NCBI GenBank assembly: GCA_029055875.1 | Contig: JAIDCJ010000009.1 | Span: 49,154-93,134 of the forward strand | Direction: 5' to 3' | From: Clostridia bacterium | GTDB taxonomy: Bacteria > Bacillota > Clostridia > Christensenellales > Borkfalkiaceae | DNA length: 43,981 nucleotides | Shown: positions 1 to 6,412 of the stretch, in pieces | How positions within the stretch are numbered: the first letter of the stretch is position 1 | Layout of the letters: each line of letters begins with the position of its first letter | Notes under the pieces: generated by a model | Seen by the model: only the letters and a program-made list of their open reading frames with translations | The model's database searches: none | Told to the model about the DNA's origin: nothing | Translations under genes and position numbers: made by a program

Positions 1-189
1 GGTGAAGTCGGTCCCACGGGCCCCACGGGCGCAACCGGTGCGACAGGTGCAACGGGTGCGGACGGAACGACTTTCACTCCCGGCGCGGCAGTTCCCGACG
101 TAGAGAGCACTCCCACCCCCGAGGAAGTGGGCACAACGCTTAACGCATTGCTTGCATCGCTTCGTGCGGCAGGAATCATCGAAACCTAA
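1..189 (+). CDS. Collagen-like repeat protein, C-terminal end (partial)
   Basis: Reading frame 1 is open from the window edge to a TAA at 187-189. It begins with Gly-X-Thr triplets of the GPTGPTGATGATGATG type, the collagen-like pattern found in BclA-type exosporium and other surface filaments of Firmicutes. After the triplets comes a short tail rich in Pro and Thr, then a hydrophobic helix-like end (NALLASLRAAGIIET) of the kind that caps and trimerises bacterial collagen-like and head-fibre proteins. The start lies outside the window, so length and secretion signal are unknown. Surface or spore-surface location is an inference from the family. Confidence 0.8.
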   Translation, partial: GEVGPTGPTGATGATGATGADGTTFTPGAAVPDVESTPTPEEVGTTLNALLASLRAAGIIET

Positions 190-197
190 ACAAAAAC

Positions 198-230
198 GGC
201 TCTACGGAAATTCCGTGGAGCCTGATTTTT
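198..230 (+). terminator. Rho-independent terminator of the collagen-like gene
   Basis: An 11-bp stem (GGCTCTACGGA / TCCGTGGAGCC, one G-U pair) with an AAT loop is followed by GATTTTTTATT, eight bases after the stop codon. Confidence 0.85.
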
Positions 231-251
231 TATTGAATGAAAACGATTGCA

Positions 252-280
252 ATTTTTTCGGAAATAGGCTATCATATAAT
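252..280 (+). promoter_or_regulatory. Promoter of the tRNA-Arg locus
   Basis: A perfect TATAAT at 275-280 lies seven bases before the first tRNA base at 287. No good -35 is seen at 17 bp (ATTTTT at 252-257); a TTGCAA at 247-252 is 22 bp away. It would transcribe the truncated tRNA half, the hairpin segment and the intact tRNA as one RNA. Confidence 0.5.
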
Positions 281-286
281 CGTTAC

Positions 287-329
287 GTTTCCGTAGTTAA
301 ATGGATATAACAGCCCCCTCCTAAGGGGT
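287..329 (+). pseudogene. 5' half of a second tRNA-Arg(CCU)
   Basis: Bases 287-329 match the 5' half of the intact tRNA-Arg at 525-599: a different acceptor strand (GTTTCCG), the D arm GTTA...TAAC, and an anticodon stem-loop with the same CTCCTAA loop. After the anticodon stem the sequence stops being tRNA. No T arm, no CGGAAAC acceptor partner and no CCA follow before the second copy. It is a broken tRNA gene or the 5' piece of an interrupted one. The acceptor strands differ (GTTTCCG against GTTCTCA), so this is not a recent exact duplication. Confidence 0.75.
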
Positions 330-524
330 GAGGCTTGCGTTATGCGCATCAGCACAGTGTGCTGTGCGCGCAAGCCGAACTGAGCTTTTGCCATTGCGGG
401 CAAAAGCGTGCCCGAAACGGCACATTCCCTTGGTGCCGTTGAGAAAATTGTGAGTTCGCCCCGCCGTAGGCGGCACGAGCCGAAGGCGAAGTATTCCCGC
501 CAAGGGAATCAAAATATAAAAATT
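330..524 (+). other. Hairpin-rich segment between the tRNA half and intact tRNA
   Basis: No credible gene lies here, but the segment is packed with stems. They are GGCTTGCG/CGCAAGCC (332-339 with 369-376), which encloses a further 11-bp stem around an AGT loop; GCTTTTGCC/GGCAAAAGC (384-392 with 399-407); AACGGCAC/GTGCCGTT (416-423 with 433-440); and TTCGCC/GGCGAA (455-460 with 485-490), which encloses CCGCC/GGCGG. The nine-base loop ATTCCCTTG (424-432) is perfectly complementary to CAAGGGAAT at 501-509, so a pseudoknot is possible. It could be a structured RNA or a small mobile hairpin element; the family is not recognised. Confidence 0.5.
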
Positions 525-599
525 GTTCTCATAGTTAAACGGATATAACAAGCCCCTCCTAAGGGCTAGTTCGGGGTTCGATTCCCTGTGGGAACACCA
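525..599 (+). tRNA. tRNA-Arg(CCU)
   Basis: A complete cloverleaf can be drawn. Acceptor GTTCTCA pairs with TGGGAAC; the D stem is GTTA/TAAC; the anticodon stem AGCCC/GGGCT carries loop CTCCTAA with anticodon CCT; the T stem CGGGG/CCCTG has loop TTCGATT; discriminator A and an encoded CCA end it at 599. The CCU anticodon reads AGG codons. It lies downstream of the broken 5' half and the hairpin segment and seems to share their promoter. Confidence 0.93.
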
Positions 600-600
600 A

Positions 601-643
601 AAAGCGGACAAATCTTATTCAAAGATTTGTCCGCTTTTATTTT
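601..643. terminator. Bidirectional terminator between tRNA-Arg and uppS
   Basis: A long stem (AAGCGGACAAATCTT / AAGATTTGTCCGCTT, loop ATTCA-like) has A-runs before and T-runs after it, so it can end the tRNA transcript on the plus strand and the uppS-like gene on the minus strand. Confidence 0.85.
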
Positions 644-1247
644 ATCCGCCCAAGGTGACGTCCTGCTTGTTATACCATTCGAGCGCGTCGTCAAAGTGTT
701 TTTCCTTGTAGTCGGGCCATAAATCTTTTACAATATAGATATCCGAATAGACGGTCTGAACGGGCAGAAAGCCCGAAAGGCGGCACATTCCGCCCCAACG
801 GATGACTAAATCGATTCTCGGAATCTCGCGGGAAGCCCAGCCGTTTTTCAAATCCCATTCCCAGCCGTAATTCACAAGCAGGTTTACGCGCATTTTATTT
901 CCGCTTTCTGCGGGGCGGCTTAAGTAGGGGAGCAGCTCGTCGGGAAACATAGGGGACTTATCGTTTCCGACGACGCTCAAAGTTGCGCCTTCCCGCTTGA
1001 TAATTTCGGCGGCCCGAATGCAAGCCTTTGAAAACGCCGCAACCTGCTCTTTGGGGCGTTTGCAGTTATCTACCGTGAACCCGTAATAGGTAAGCTCTTT
1101 TACGCCGCGCCGCTTTGCCGACTGCAATAATTTAAGCGCAGGTTCTAAACCGTAAGTATAACCTTCTTCTTTGCCCAGTCCGTTTCTCTTTGCCCACCGT
1201 CTGTTTCCGTCGGGAATAATTCCGATATGTGTTGGCACTCTCACCAT
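642..1247 (-). CDS. uppS: UppS-like cis-prenyltransferase (divergent, short)
   Basis: This 201-residue protein belongs to the cis-prenyl diphosphate synthase family, which condenses isopentenyl diphosphate into polyprenyl diphosphates such as the undecaprenyl carrier for wall synthesis. Visible motifs are IPDGNRRWAK near residues 11-20 with the metal-binding Asp, RPKEQV near 64, and DLVIRWGGMCRLSGF followed by DLWPDY near the C-terminus. Family enzymes normally have RTGGE.RLSNF, so the pyrophosphate and metal site is altered here, and the protein is about 40 residues shorter than usual. It is a stand-alone gene, not beside cdsA or dxr as housekeeping uppS usually is, so it may be a second enzyme with another chain length. 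The start follows AGGAAGG at good spacing. Its promoter overlaps a palindrome shared with the feo operon. Confidence 0.8.
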   Translation of the reverse strand: MVRVPTHIGIIPDGNRRWAKRNGLGKEEGYTYGLEPALKLLQSAKRRGVKELTYYGFTVDNCKRPKEQVAAFSKACIRAAEIIKREGATLSVVGNDKSPMFPDELLPYLSRPAESGNKMRVNLLVNYGWEWDLKNGWASREIPRIDLVIRWGGMCRLSGFLPVQTVYSDIYIVKDLWPDYKEKHFDDALEWYNKQDVTLGG

Positions 1248-1278
1248 ATTGCACCTTCCTTATTTTTATTATCTGCAA

Positions 1279-1306
1279 ATTATCTTAAAATAAAAAAAGT
1301 TCGCAA
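1279..1306 (-). promoter_or_regulatory. Probable promoter of the uppS-like gene
   Basis: On the minus strand TTGCGA (1306-1301) and GATAAT (1284-1279) are 16 bp apart. The -35 lies inside the palindrome at 1299-1314, so a protein bound there should block it. Confidence 0.45.
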
Positions 1307-1314
1307 CTGCGAAC
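1299..1314. promoter_or_regulatory. Palindromic operator 1, GTTCGC-N4-GCGAAC
   Basis: First of three sites with the same 6-4-6 palindrome. Flanking A and T runs mean it might also act as a terminator hairpin, but the two further copies without such runs argue for a protein binding site. Confidence 0.5.
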
Positions 1315-1342
1315 TTTTTTGGAAAAAATTGCGTTAAAACAG

Positions 1343-1371
1343 TTGACAAGGGAGAAGAGGAGTGATAAAAT
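1343..1371 (+). promoter_or_regulatory. feo operon promoter
   Basis: TTGACA (1343-1348), 17 bp, then TAAAAT (1366-1371) with an upstream TG. Transcription should start near 1378, directly before operator 2. Confidence 0.8.
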
Positions 1372-1380
1372 AAACCCGAA

Positions 1381-1430
1381 GTTCGCAATGGCGAACCAAT
1401 TTTTTGAGAAACAAGTTCGCATAAGCGAAC
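1381..1430. promoter_or_regulatory. Palindromic operators 2 and 3 in the feo leader
   Basis: Two more GTTCGC-N4-GCGAAC palindromes lie at 1381-1396 and 1415-1430, with centres 34 bp apart, just after the expected start of the feo transcript. This placement fits repression by a dimeric iron-sensing regulator. The motif matches neither the Fur box nor the DtxR/IdeR box as I know them, so the regulator is not named. Confidence 0.6.
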
Positions 1431-1447
1431 CAATAAAGGAGAAAGAT

Positions 1448-1660
1448 ATGCCGCTGGTCCTTGCGCCCTGTGGGCAGGAAATGAAAATCGTAAAAATTCT
1501 TGCGGACGAAAAGACGAAAAAACACCTTGCCAATCTCGGGGTGATTGTCGGTTCGCAAATTACCGTGCTTTCTTCAAGCGGCGGGAGTAGCGTGTGTATC
1601 GTAAAAGAGGGACGGCTTGCGTTTGACAGGCAGGTCGCGTCGCGCATCTTCGTTGCGTAA
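1448..1660 (+). CDS. feoA: FeoA family protein (first copy)
   Basis: A 70-residue protein with the SH3-like FeoA fold: a stretch around HLANLGVIVGSQITVLSS followed by a conserved end with DRQVASRIFV. FeoA proteins are small cytoplasmic partners of the ferrous iron transporter FeoB. The ATG at 1448 was chosen because AAGGAG precedes it at normal spacing; a longer open frame exists upstream but would run through the operators and promoter. It is first in an operon with a second feoA, feoB and a Cys-rich membrane protein, and lies downstream of two operator palindromes. Confidence 0.88.
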   Translation: MPLVLAPCGQEMKIVKILADEKTKKHLANLGVIVGSQITVLSSSGGSSVCIVKEGRLAFDRQVASRIFVA

Positions 1661-1696
1661 ATTTTTGTTATAAAAACAATAGGAGATAGAAACATT

Positions 1697-1930
1697 ATGG
1701 AAAAGTTGTTAAGCGAATTTTCCGTCGGCGAAAGGGGAGTTGTAAAAACCGTTTCGGGTGAAGGAAAAATTCGGCGCAGACTCTTCGACATGGGCGTCAC
1801 GCCCGGTGCGGAAGTTCTGCTCCGCAAGAAGGCGCCGCTCGGCGATCCCATTGAAATTACCATTCGTGGGTACGAGCTTACGCTCCGTAAAACGGAAGCG
1901 GCGTGCGTGGGCATGGAGGTAACAAAATGA
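1697..1930 (+). CDS. feoA: FeoA family protein (second copy)
   Basis: A 77-residue SH3-like FeoA protein, with the typical segment RRRLFDMGVTPGAEVLLRKK near residues 26-45 and GDPIEI plus the end LTLRKTEAACV. Two FeoA proteins before one FeoB are common in Clostridia, and the pair may form the cytoplasmic complex that controls FeoB. AGGAG precedes the ATG. The stop codon overlaps the feoB start (ATGA), which indicates coupled translation. It is closer to canonical FeoA than the first copy. Confidence 0.92.
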   Translation: MEKLLSEFSVGERGVVKTVSGEGKIRRRLFDMGVTPGAEVLLRKKAPLGDPIEITIRGYELTLRKTEAACVGMEVTK

Positions 1931-4308
1931 AGAAGTTCGCTTTGGCGGGCAACCCCAACTGCGGTAAAACTACGCTCTTTAACCTTTTAACGGGCTCTAC
2001 CGCGTACGTGGGGAACTGGCCCGGCGTTACGGTGGATAAGCGCGAGGGTACCTATAAGCGCGGCGAGGAGCCCGTGCAGATCGTAGACCTTCCCGGTATC
2101 TATTCGCTTTCGCCCTATACGCCCGAAGAGGTCGTATCCCGTAATTTCATTCTTGACGAAAAGCCCGACTGCGTCATCAACATCGTAGACGCTACGAACT
2201 TAGAGCGTAACCTCTACCTTACCACGCAAATCATGGAAATCGACGTTCCTATGATTATCGCGCTCAACATGATGGACGCAGTAGAGAAAAACGGCGATAA
2301 GATAGACGCAAAGGCGTTGGAGAAAAAAATCGGACTTCCCGTCGTGGAGATTTCCGCGCTTAGGGGCCACGGCGTAAAGGAGCTGATGGACAGGGCTTTG
2401 AAAGCCGCCAAAGAGGGTAGAAAGGGAGAGACCGTTTTGAAGGACTCCTCGATTGCGCACCTCGTAAGGGACGTTTCCATTGCGCTCAAAGGGCAGAAGG
2501 TGGAAAACCCCTTGTTCCACGCGGTGAAGCTTTCCGAAATGGACGAACTCGAAGCGGAAGCCCACGCGGAGCTCATTCCCATGATAGACGCGTTCAAGGC
2601 GACCTTTGCGGACGATACCTTCGGCGCAGACCTCGAAGCGGTTGTTGCCGACGCACGCTATAAATATATCTCCGCAAACTACTCTTCGGTGTTCACCAAG
2701 CACAAGACGGAGGGCGACGTCCTCTCGAAGTCGGACAAAGCGGATAAGGTTCTGACGCACAAAATTTGGGGTATTCCCATTTTCCTCGTCATTCTGTTTG
2801 CGATTTTCCATTTAACGTTCTCGGAAGATTTCCTCTTCATCGGTGCGTGGGCTTCGCTCGGCGACGGACTTCCGACGCTCGAAGAGCTCGGTATGGATAT
2901 GGATAACGCGGGGGTAACGCTGCTTGCCTGTTTCTACGACGGGGCGGTGTTCTCACCGGGCGTGATCATCACAAACCTATGGTGTTGGATTTTAGACTGG
3001 GTTGGCGTGCTTCTCGAGCTCATTACGGGCGGTGCGGCTCCCTGGGTAGGCAGTTTCATTGTAGACGGCGTATGGGGCGGTCTTTCCGCGGTACTCGGCT
3101 TCCTGCCTCAAATCCTCGTGCTGTTCCTGTTCTTCTCCATTTTGGAGGATACGGGCTACATGGCGCGTGTGGCGTTCATATTAGACAGAATTTTCAGAAA
3201 GTTCGGGCTTTCGGGCAGAGCGTTCATGCCCATGATCATGGGCTTCGGCTGCTCCCTTCCCGCAATGATTAATACGAGAACGCTTGCCGACGAAAACGAG
3301 AGAACGGCAACGGTGCGCGTGATTCCGTTCTTCTCCTGCGGTGCGAAGCTGCCCATTTTAACGGCGGTTGCGGGCGGTATCTGCGGCATTTGCGGGTTGA
3401 GTAATCCCGACGTGATTACTTACAGTATGTACGTTCTTGGCGTCGTAGTGGCGATTCTTGCAGTCATTCTCATGCGCTCGACGACCATGCGCGGCGAGGT
3501 TCCTCCCTTCATTATGGAGCTCCCCGCATACCATGCGCCGCTCTTCAAAGGGCTCATGATTCACCTTTGGGATAAGACGAAGCACTTCGTCAAGAAGGCG
3601 TTCACGATTATCTTTGTTTCCACAATCGTAATTTGGTTCCTTTCGTCCTTCTCTTGGGATTGGCGGTTCCTCCTCGAAGAGATCGAATACGAGGGCGAAA
3701 TGATTATGGTAAACATGCACATGAACGAGAGTATTCTCGGCTCTCTCGGTATGCTTATTCAGCCGCTCTTCACGCCGCTCGGCTTCGGTTCGCAGCTCGG
3801 CACGACGGCAGGCTGGGTGTTTGCGGTGGCGGCGCTCACGGGACTCGTTGCAAAGGAAAACGTCATTGCAACGTTCGGAACCCTGGCGGCGGCGGTTGCG
3901 GGTTCGTATATCGCAACGGAAGAGGGCGTTTTGGAGGTTGCCGCTATGATCGAGGCAACGGGCATTACCATTCCTGCGCTCATCTCGTTCATTGCGTTCA
4001 ACATGCTCACCATTCCCTGCTTCGCGGCCTGCGCAACGGCACGGGCGGAGCTCCCCAAAGGAAAGTTCAAATGGACGCTTCTTTTCTGGGTTTGCACGTC
4101 ATATATTGTATCGGCAATGATATACGTTATCGGCAGCTGGTGGTGGACTTGCTTCATCTTCGCGGCAGCAATTGCGGCGGCGGTCACGGGAATCTTCTTC
4201 TGGAACAAGAAGCATCCGTTGAAGCCCGCAATCGTCGGCGCGGCGGAAGAGGCCGTGCAAACGGTGGAAGAGGAAGCCGCTATCTCCGACGACGAGCATA
4301 AGGAGTGA
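1927..4308 (+). CDS. feoB: Ferrous iron transporter FeoB
   Basis: This 793-residue protein carries an N-terminal G domain and a polytopic membrane domain that imports Fe2+. G motifs are clear: GNPNCGKTTLFN (from residue 8), GNWPGVTVDK, DLPGIYSLSPYT, NMMD and SALRGHG. The membrane part has two Gate motifs, GFGCSLPAM near residue 439 and FNMLTIPCFA near 691, with the conserved cysteines of the FeoB pore. The C-terminus is an acidic cytoplasmic tail. The start at 1927 uses GGAGGT (1915-1920) and overlaps the second feoA. Expression should follow the three-palindrome control region upstream of the operon, most likely in response to iron. Confidence 0.96.
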   Translation: MKKFALAGNPNCGKTTLFNLLTGSTAYVGNWPGVTVDKREGTYKRGEEPVQIVDLPGIYSLSPYTPEEVVSRNFILDEKPDCVINIVDATNLERNLYLTTQIMEIDVPMIIALNMMDAVEKNGDKIDAKALEKKIGLPVVEISALRGHGVKELMDRALKAAKEGRKGETVLKDSSIAHLVRDVSIALKGQKVENPLFHAVKLSEMDELEAEAHAELIPMIDAFKATFADDTFGADLEAVVADARYKYISANYSSVFTKHKTEGDVLSKSDKADKVLTHKIWGIPIFLVILFAIFHLTFSEDFLFIGAWASLGDGLPTLEELGMDMDNAGVTLLACFYDGAVFSPGVIITNLWCWILDWVGVLLELITGGAAPWVGSFIVDGVWGGLSAVLGFLPQILVLFLFFSILEDTGYMARVAFILDRIFRKFGLSGRAFMPMIMGFGCSLPAMINTRTLADENERTATVRVIPFFSCGAKLPILTAVAGGICGICGLSNPDVITYSMYVLGVVVAILAVILMRSTTMRGEVPPFIMELPAYHAPLFKGLMIHLWDKTKHFVKKAFTIIFVSTIVIWFLSSFSWDWRFLLEEIEYEGEMIMVNMHMNESILGSLGMLIQPLFTPLGFGSQLGTTAGWVFAVAALTGLVAKENVIATFGTLAAAVAGSYIATEEGVLEVAAMIEATGITIPALISFIAFNMLTIPCFAACATARAELPKGKFKWTLLFWVCTSYIVSAMIYVIGSWWWTCFIFAAAIAAAVTGIFFWNKKHPLKPAIVGAAEEAVQTVEEEAAISDDEHKE

Positions 4309-4313
4309 TAGTT

Positions 4314-4487
4314 ATGCAGTGGTATGAAATTGTTCTGATTGTTGCGGCGGCGTTGTTCGTCGTGGGGGTGATCGTGTGGCAGATTATCCGCAGGAAGCAG
4401 GGCAAGGGCGGCTGTGACTGCGGCTGCTCGAACTGCTCGGGAAGCTGCTCGGCATGTCAGTCCAAACAAAAGGAAGAAAAGAAATAG
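4314..4487 (+). CDS. FeoB-associated Cys-rich membrane protein
   Basis: A 57-residue protein with one N-terminal transmembrane helix (about residues 4-23), a basic stretch RRKQGK, and a Cys cluster (CDCGC, NCSGSC, SAC) before a Lys/Glu end. This matches the small FeoB-associated Cys-rich family found after feoB in Firmicutes, where it may replace FeoC; binding of iron or an Fe-S cluster by the cysteines is plausible but unproven. The ATG at 4314 is preferred over the GTG at 4305 because the AAGGAG at 4300-4305 then has normal spacing. It is the last gene of the feo operon. Confidence 0.85.
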   Translation: MQWYEIVLIVAAALFVVGVIVWQIIRRKQGKGGCDCGCSNCSGSCSACQSKQKEEKK

Positions 4488-4514
4488 CTTGTACAAAAAT
4501 CTCCATAAATCTTG

Positions 4515-4548
4515 AAAGAGGGGAGCGGTTACCGCTTCTCTTTTTCAT
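4515..4548 (+). terminator. Terminator of the feo operon
   Basis: A 14-bp stem, AAAGAGGGGAGCGG with CCGCTTCTCTTTTT (several G-U pairs), runs into a T tract. Confidence 0.8.
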
Positions 4549-4554
4549 TTTTTC

Positions 4555-4611
4555 TTGACAAGTACCTTGCGCAATGCTATAATAGAAAAGTAGGAAAAGT
4601 ATAACTTTTCC
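4555..4611 (+). promoter_or_regulatory. Promoter and operator of the AbrB-ABC operon
   Basis: Near-perfect sigma-A promoter: TTGACA (4555-4560), 17 bp, TATAAT (4578-4583). A perfect palindrome GGAAAAGT-ATA-ACTTTTCC lies at 4593-4611, immediately after the expected start site. That is the classic position for autorepression by the first gene product. Confidence 0.8.
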
Positions 4612-4629
4612 AACTAAAAGGAGAACGGT

Positions 4630-4851
4630 ATGGACGAAAAATTTCCCGAAGGGAAGTATATGACGACGGTGAAAATCGGTGAAAAGGGGCAAATCGTCAT
4701 TCCGAAAGAAGTGCGCGATCTGTTCGGGCTCAAAGCGGGGGACAATCTGCTTCTCATGGCGGATAAGGGGCAGGGCATTGCCATTCAGCCCTTTGCGTAC
4801 GCCGAAACCTTCTGGAACGCTGTGAGCGGGCTCAAGGGAGATAAGAAATGA
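4630..4851 (+). CDS. AbrB/SpoVT-type DNA-binding regulator
   Basis: A 73-residue protein with one swapped-hairpin AbrB domain at about residues 11-57: the segment VKIGEKGQIVIPKEVRDLF followed by GLKAGDNLLLM is diagnostic. Such proteins bind DNA as dimers or tetramers. The gene has its own strong promoter with a palindrome at the start site and overlaps the next ABC ATPase gene by four bases. It is therefore likely the repressor of its own transporter operon. GntR-type regulators usually hold this position beside two-component YtrB-like ABC systems, so an AbrB protein here is unusual. AAGGAG precedes the ATG. Confidence 0.88.
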   Translation: MDEKFPEGKYMTTVKIGEKGQIVIPKEVRDLFGLKAGDNLLLMADKGQGIAIQPFAYAETFWNAVSGLKGDKK

Positions 4852-5672
4852 ACGCGCTTTGCGTAAAAAATCTGACGAAACGCTATCCAACCTTTACGCT
4901 CGAAAGCGTAAGCTTTTCGGTGGACGAGGGGCGCGTATGCGGGCTTGTGGGCGCGAACGGCGCGGGGAAGAGCACCACGCTCAAAGGTATTACGGGACTC
5001 ATTCAAACGGAGGGCGAGGCGGAAATCTTTTCCCTTCCCGCAAATAGCCGAGAGGCGAAATCGCTCGTCGGCTACGCGGGCGGCGGGTTTCGGTTCTATC
5101 CGCAGAAAAAGGTGAAGACGCTCGGCGTCGTCGTTTCGGCGTTTTATCCCCATTGGGATAACGCGGTGTTTTTCCAAAAGCTGCGGGATTTCGGCATTGA
5201 TCCCGAAAAGAAAATTTCCGCACTGTCGGAGGGCATGAAGGTGAAGCTGTCGCTTGCCCTGGCGCTCAGCCACGGCGCACGCCTTCTCATTCTCGACGAG
5301 CCCACGAGCGGACTCGATCCCTTATCCCGCGAAGGGCTGTGCGATGCGATTTATACGCTTGTCAAGAAGGAGGGGCTTTCCGTACTCTTTTCTACGCATA
5401 TTACTTCCGACCTTACACACCTTGCCGACGACGTGGTGTTTCTTTCAAACGGAAAAGTGCTCTTGAACGAACCGCTTCAAACGCTCCTCGGAAAGTATTC
5501 TTTGGCGGTATTTCCTTCGCGCGCAGGGGCGCAGGGAATCGGCATGAAGGAGGGGAAGGAGGGCGTTACCGCGCTTGTTCCGCGCGGCTTTACGGCGGAA
5601 GGAGTACGCGTGAGCGAGCCTACCATCGACGATATTATCGTGCATTTCGAATACGAAAGGAGGGGGATGTGA
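4848..5672 (+). CDS. ABC transporter ATP-binding protein
   Basis: A 274-residue ATPase with Walker A GANGAGKST (near residue 35), a signature segment SALSEGMKVKLSLALAL in place of strict LSGGQ, Walker B LLILDEPTSGLD and the H-loop STH. The shape (EcsA/YtrB-like, degenerate signature, C-terminal extension ending in IVHFEYERRGM) fits exporters of peptides or antibiotics with a small ABC-2 permease. It is translationally coupled to the AbrB regulator before it and to the permease after it. The substrate cannot be deduced. Confidence 0.9.
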   Translation: MNALCVKNLTKRYPTFTLESVSFSVDEGRVCGLVGANGAGKSTTLKGITGLIQTEGEAEIFSLPANSREAKSLVGYAGGGFRFYPQKKVKTLGVVVSAFYPHWDNAVFFQKLRDFGIDPEKKISALSEGMKVKLSLALALSHGARLLILDEPTSGLDPLSREGLCDAIYTLVKKEGLSVLFSTHITSDLTHLADDVVFLSNGKVLLNEPLQTLLGKYSLAVFPSRAGAQGIGMKEGKEGVTALVPRGFTAEGVRVSEPTIDDIIVHFEYERRGM

Positions 5673-6328
5673 TGTTCAAATTACTCAAAAAAGAATTTGC
5701 ACTCTGTATGCACCCGACGAGTATTCCGTTTTTGCTTTTCTCGCTCTTCGTGTTCATTCCCAATTATCCCTACGAGGTCATGTTCTTCTTTTCGGGACTT
5801 TCGGTATTTTTTGTGTGCCTCACGGGGCGCGAAAACGGCGATCTCGCTTTTTCGTGCGGGTTGCCCGTGCGAAAGCAGGAAATTGCGCTGGCGCGCATGT
5901 TGTTCTGTGGTATCTTGCAGGTTGCCCTGTTCGTTTTGGCGGGCGTGTTCACGGCGGTAAAGGAGGTATGCTTTCCGCCCGAAGCGCAAATCAATCTTGC
6001 GGGTTCTACTGCAAACCTTGCCTTTCTCGGATACGGCGCGCTACTACTTGGAATCTTTAACCTCGTTTTCTTTCCGTGGTATTTCAAAAATCCCGCCAAA
6101 GTGGGCGCGCCGTTCATCGTTGCCGCTGCGGTGCAGTTTTTTGTGATTGCTTTGCTCATCGTTCTGCGGTTCACTGCGCCGCTGTTTTCTCAAACGCTTG
6201 CGGCGGTCGATCCGCTCTCTATGGGGGCGAAGGTCGTGGTGTTTACAATCGGGGTTCTTGGCTTTGTCGGCGGAACAGCGCTTGCGGCGTATCTTTCCGC
6301 ACGCATTTTTGCGAGAACCGATCTTTAA
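5672..6328 (+). CDS. ABC-2 type membrane permease
   Basis: A 218-residue integral membrane protein with about six hydrophobic helices, for example around residues 15-50, 75-95, 120-140, 150-170 and 185-210. It ends in the cytoplasmic stretch ARIFARTDL. It starts at the ATG overlapping the ATPase stop (TGATG) after an AGGAGGGGG ribosome site; the much longer open frame upstream overlaps the ATPase gene and is a shadow. It should form the channel of the transporter encoded with the preceding ATPase. Confidence 0.8.
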   Translation: MFKLLKKEFALCMHPTSIPFLLFSLFVFIPNYPYEVMFFFSGLSVFFVCLTGRENGDLAFSCGLPVRKQEIALARMLFCGILQVALFVLAGVFTAVKEVCFPPEAQINLAGSTANLAFLGYGALLLGIFNLVFFPWYFKNPAKVGAPFIVAAAVQFFVIALLIVLRFTAPLFSQTLAAVDPLSMGAKVVVFTIGVLGFVGGTALAAYLSARIFARTDL

Positions 6329-6349
6329 CGCTTTGCGGCGTAGGTTTGC

Positions 6350-6378
6350 TTGACAGGATAACTGTATTTTGTTAAAAT
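6350..6378 (+). promoter_or_regulatory. Promoter of the citrate-synthase-like gene
   Basis: TTGACA (6350-6355), 17 bp, TAAAAT (6373-6378), about 35 bases before the ATG at 6413. No obvious terminator separates it from the permease gene. Confidence 0.75.
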
Positions 6379-6412
6379 TTACAGGAAAATACACCCGAAG
6401 TGAGGACGAAAC

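Noticed and set aside
321-611. Minus-strand open frame of 96 codons across the tRNA-Arg locus
   Set aside because: It runs antisense through the intact tRNA and the hairpins; the first residues are translated from tRNA sequence, a common false gene.
1291-1320. Palindrome read simply as a terminator of uppS or feo
   Set aside because: It lies upstream of both genes, not after either, and the same 6-4-6 palindrome recurs twice without T runs, so a binding site explains more.
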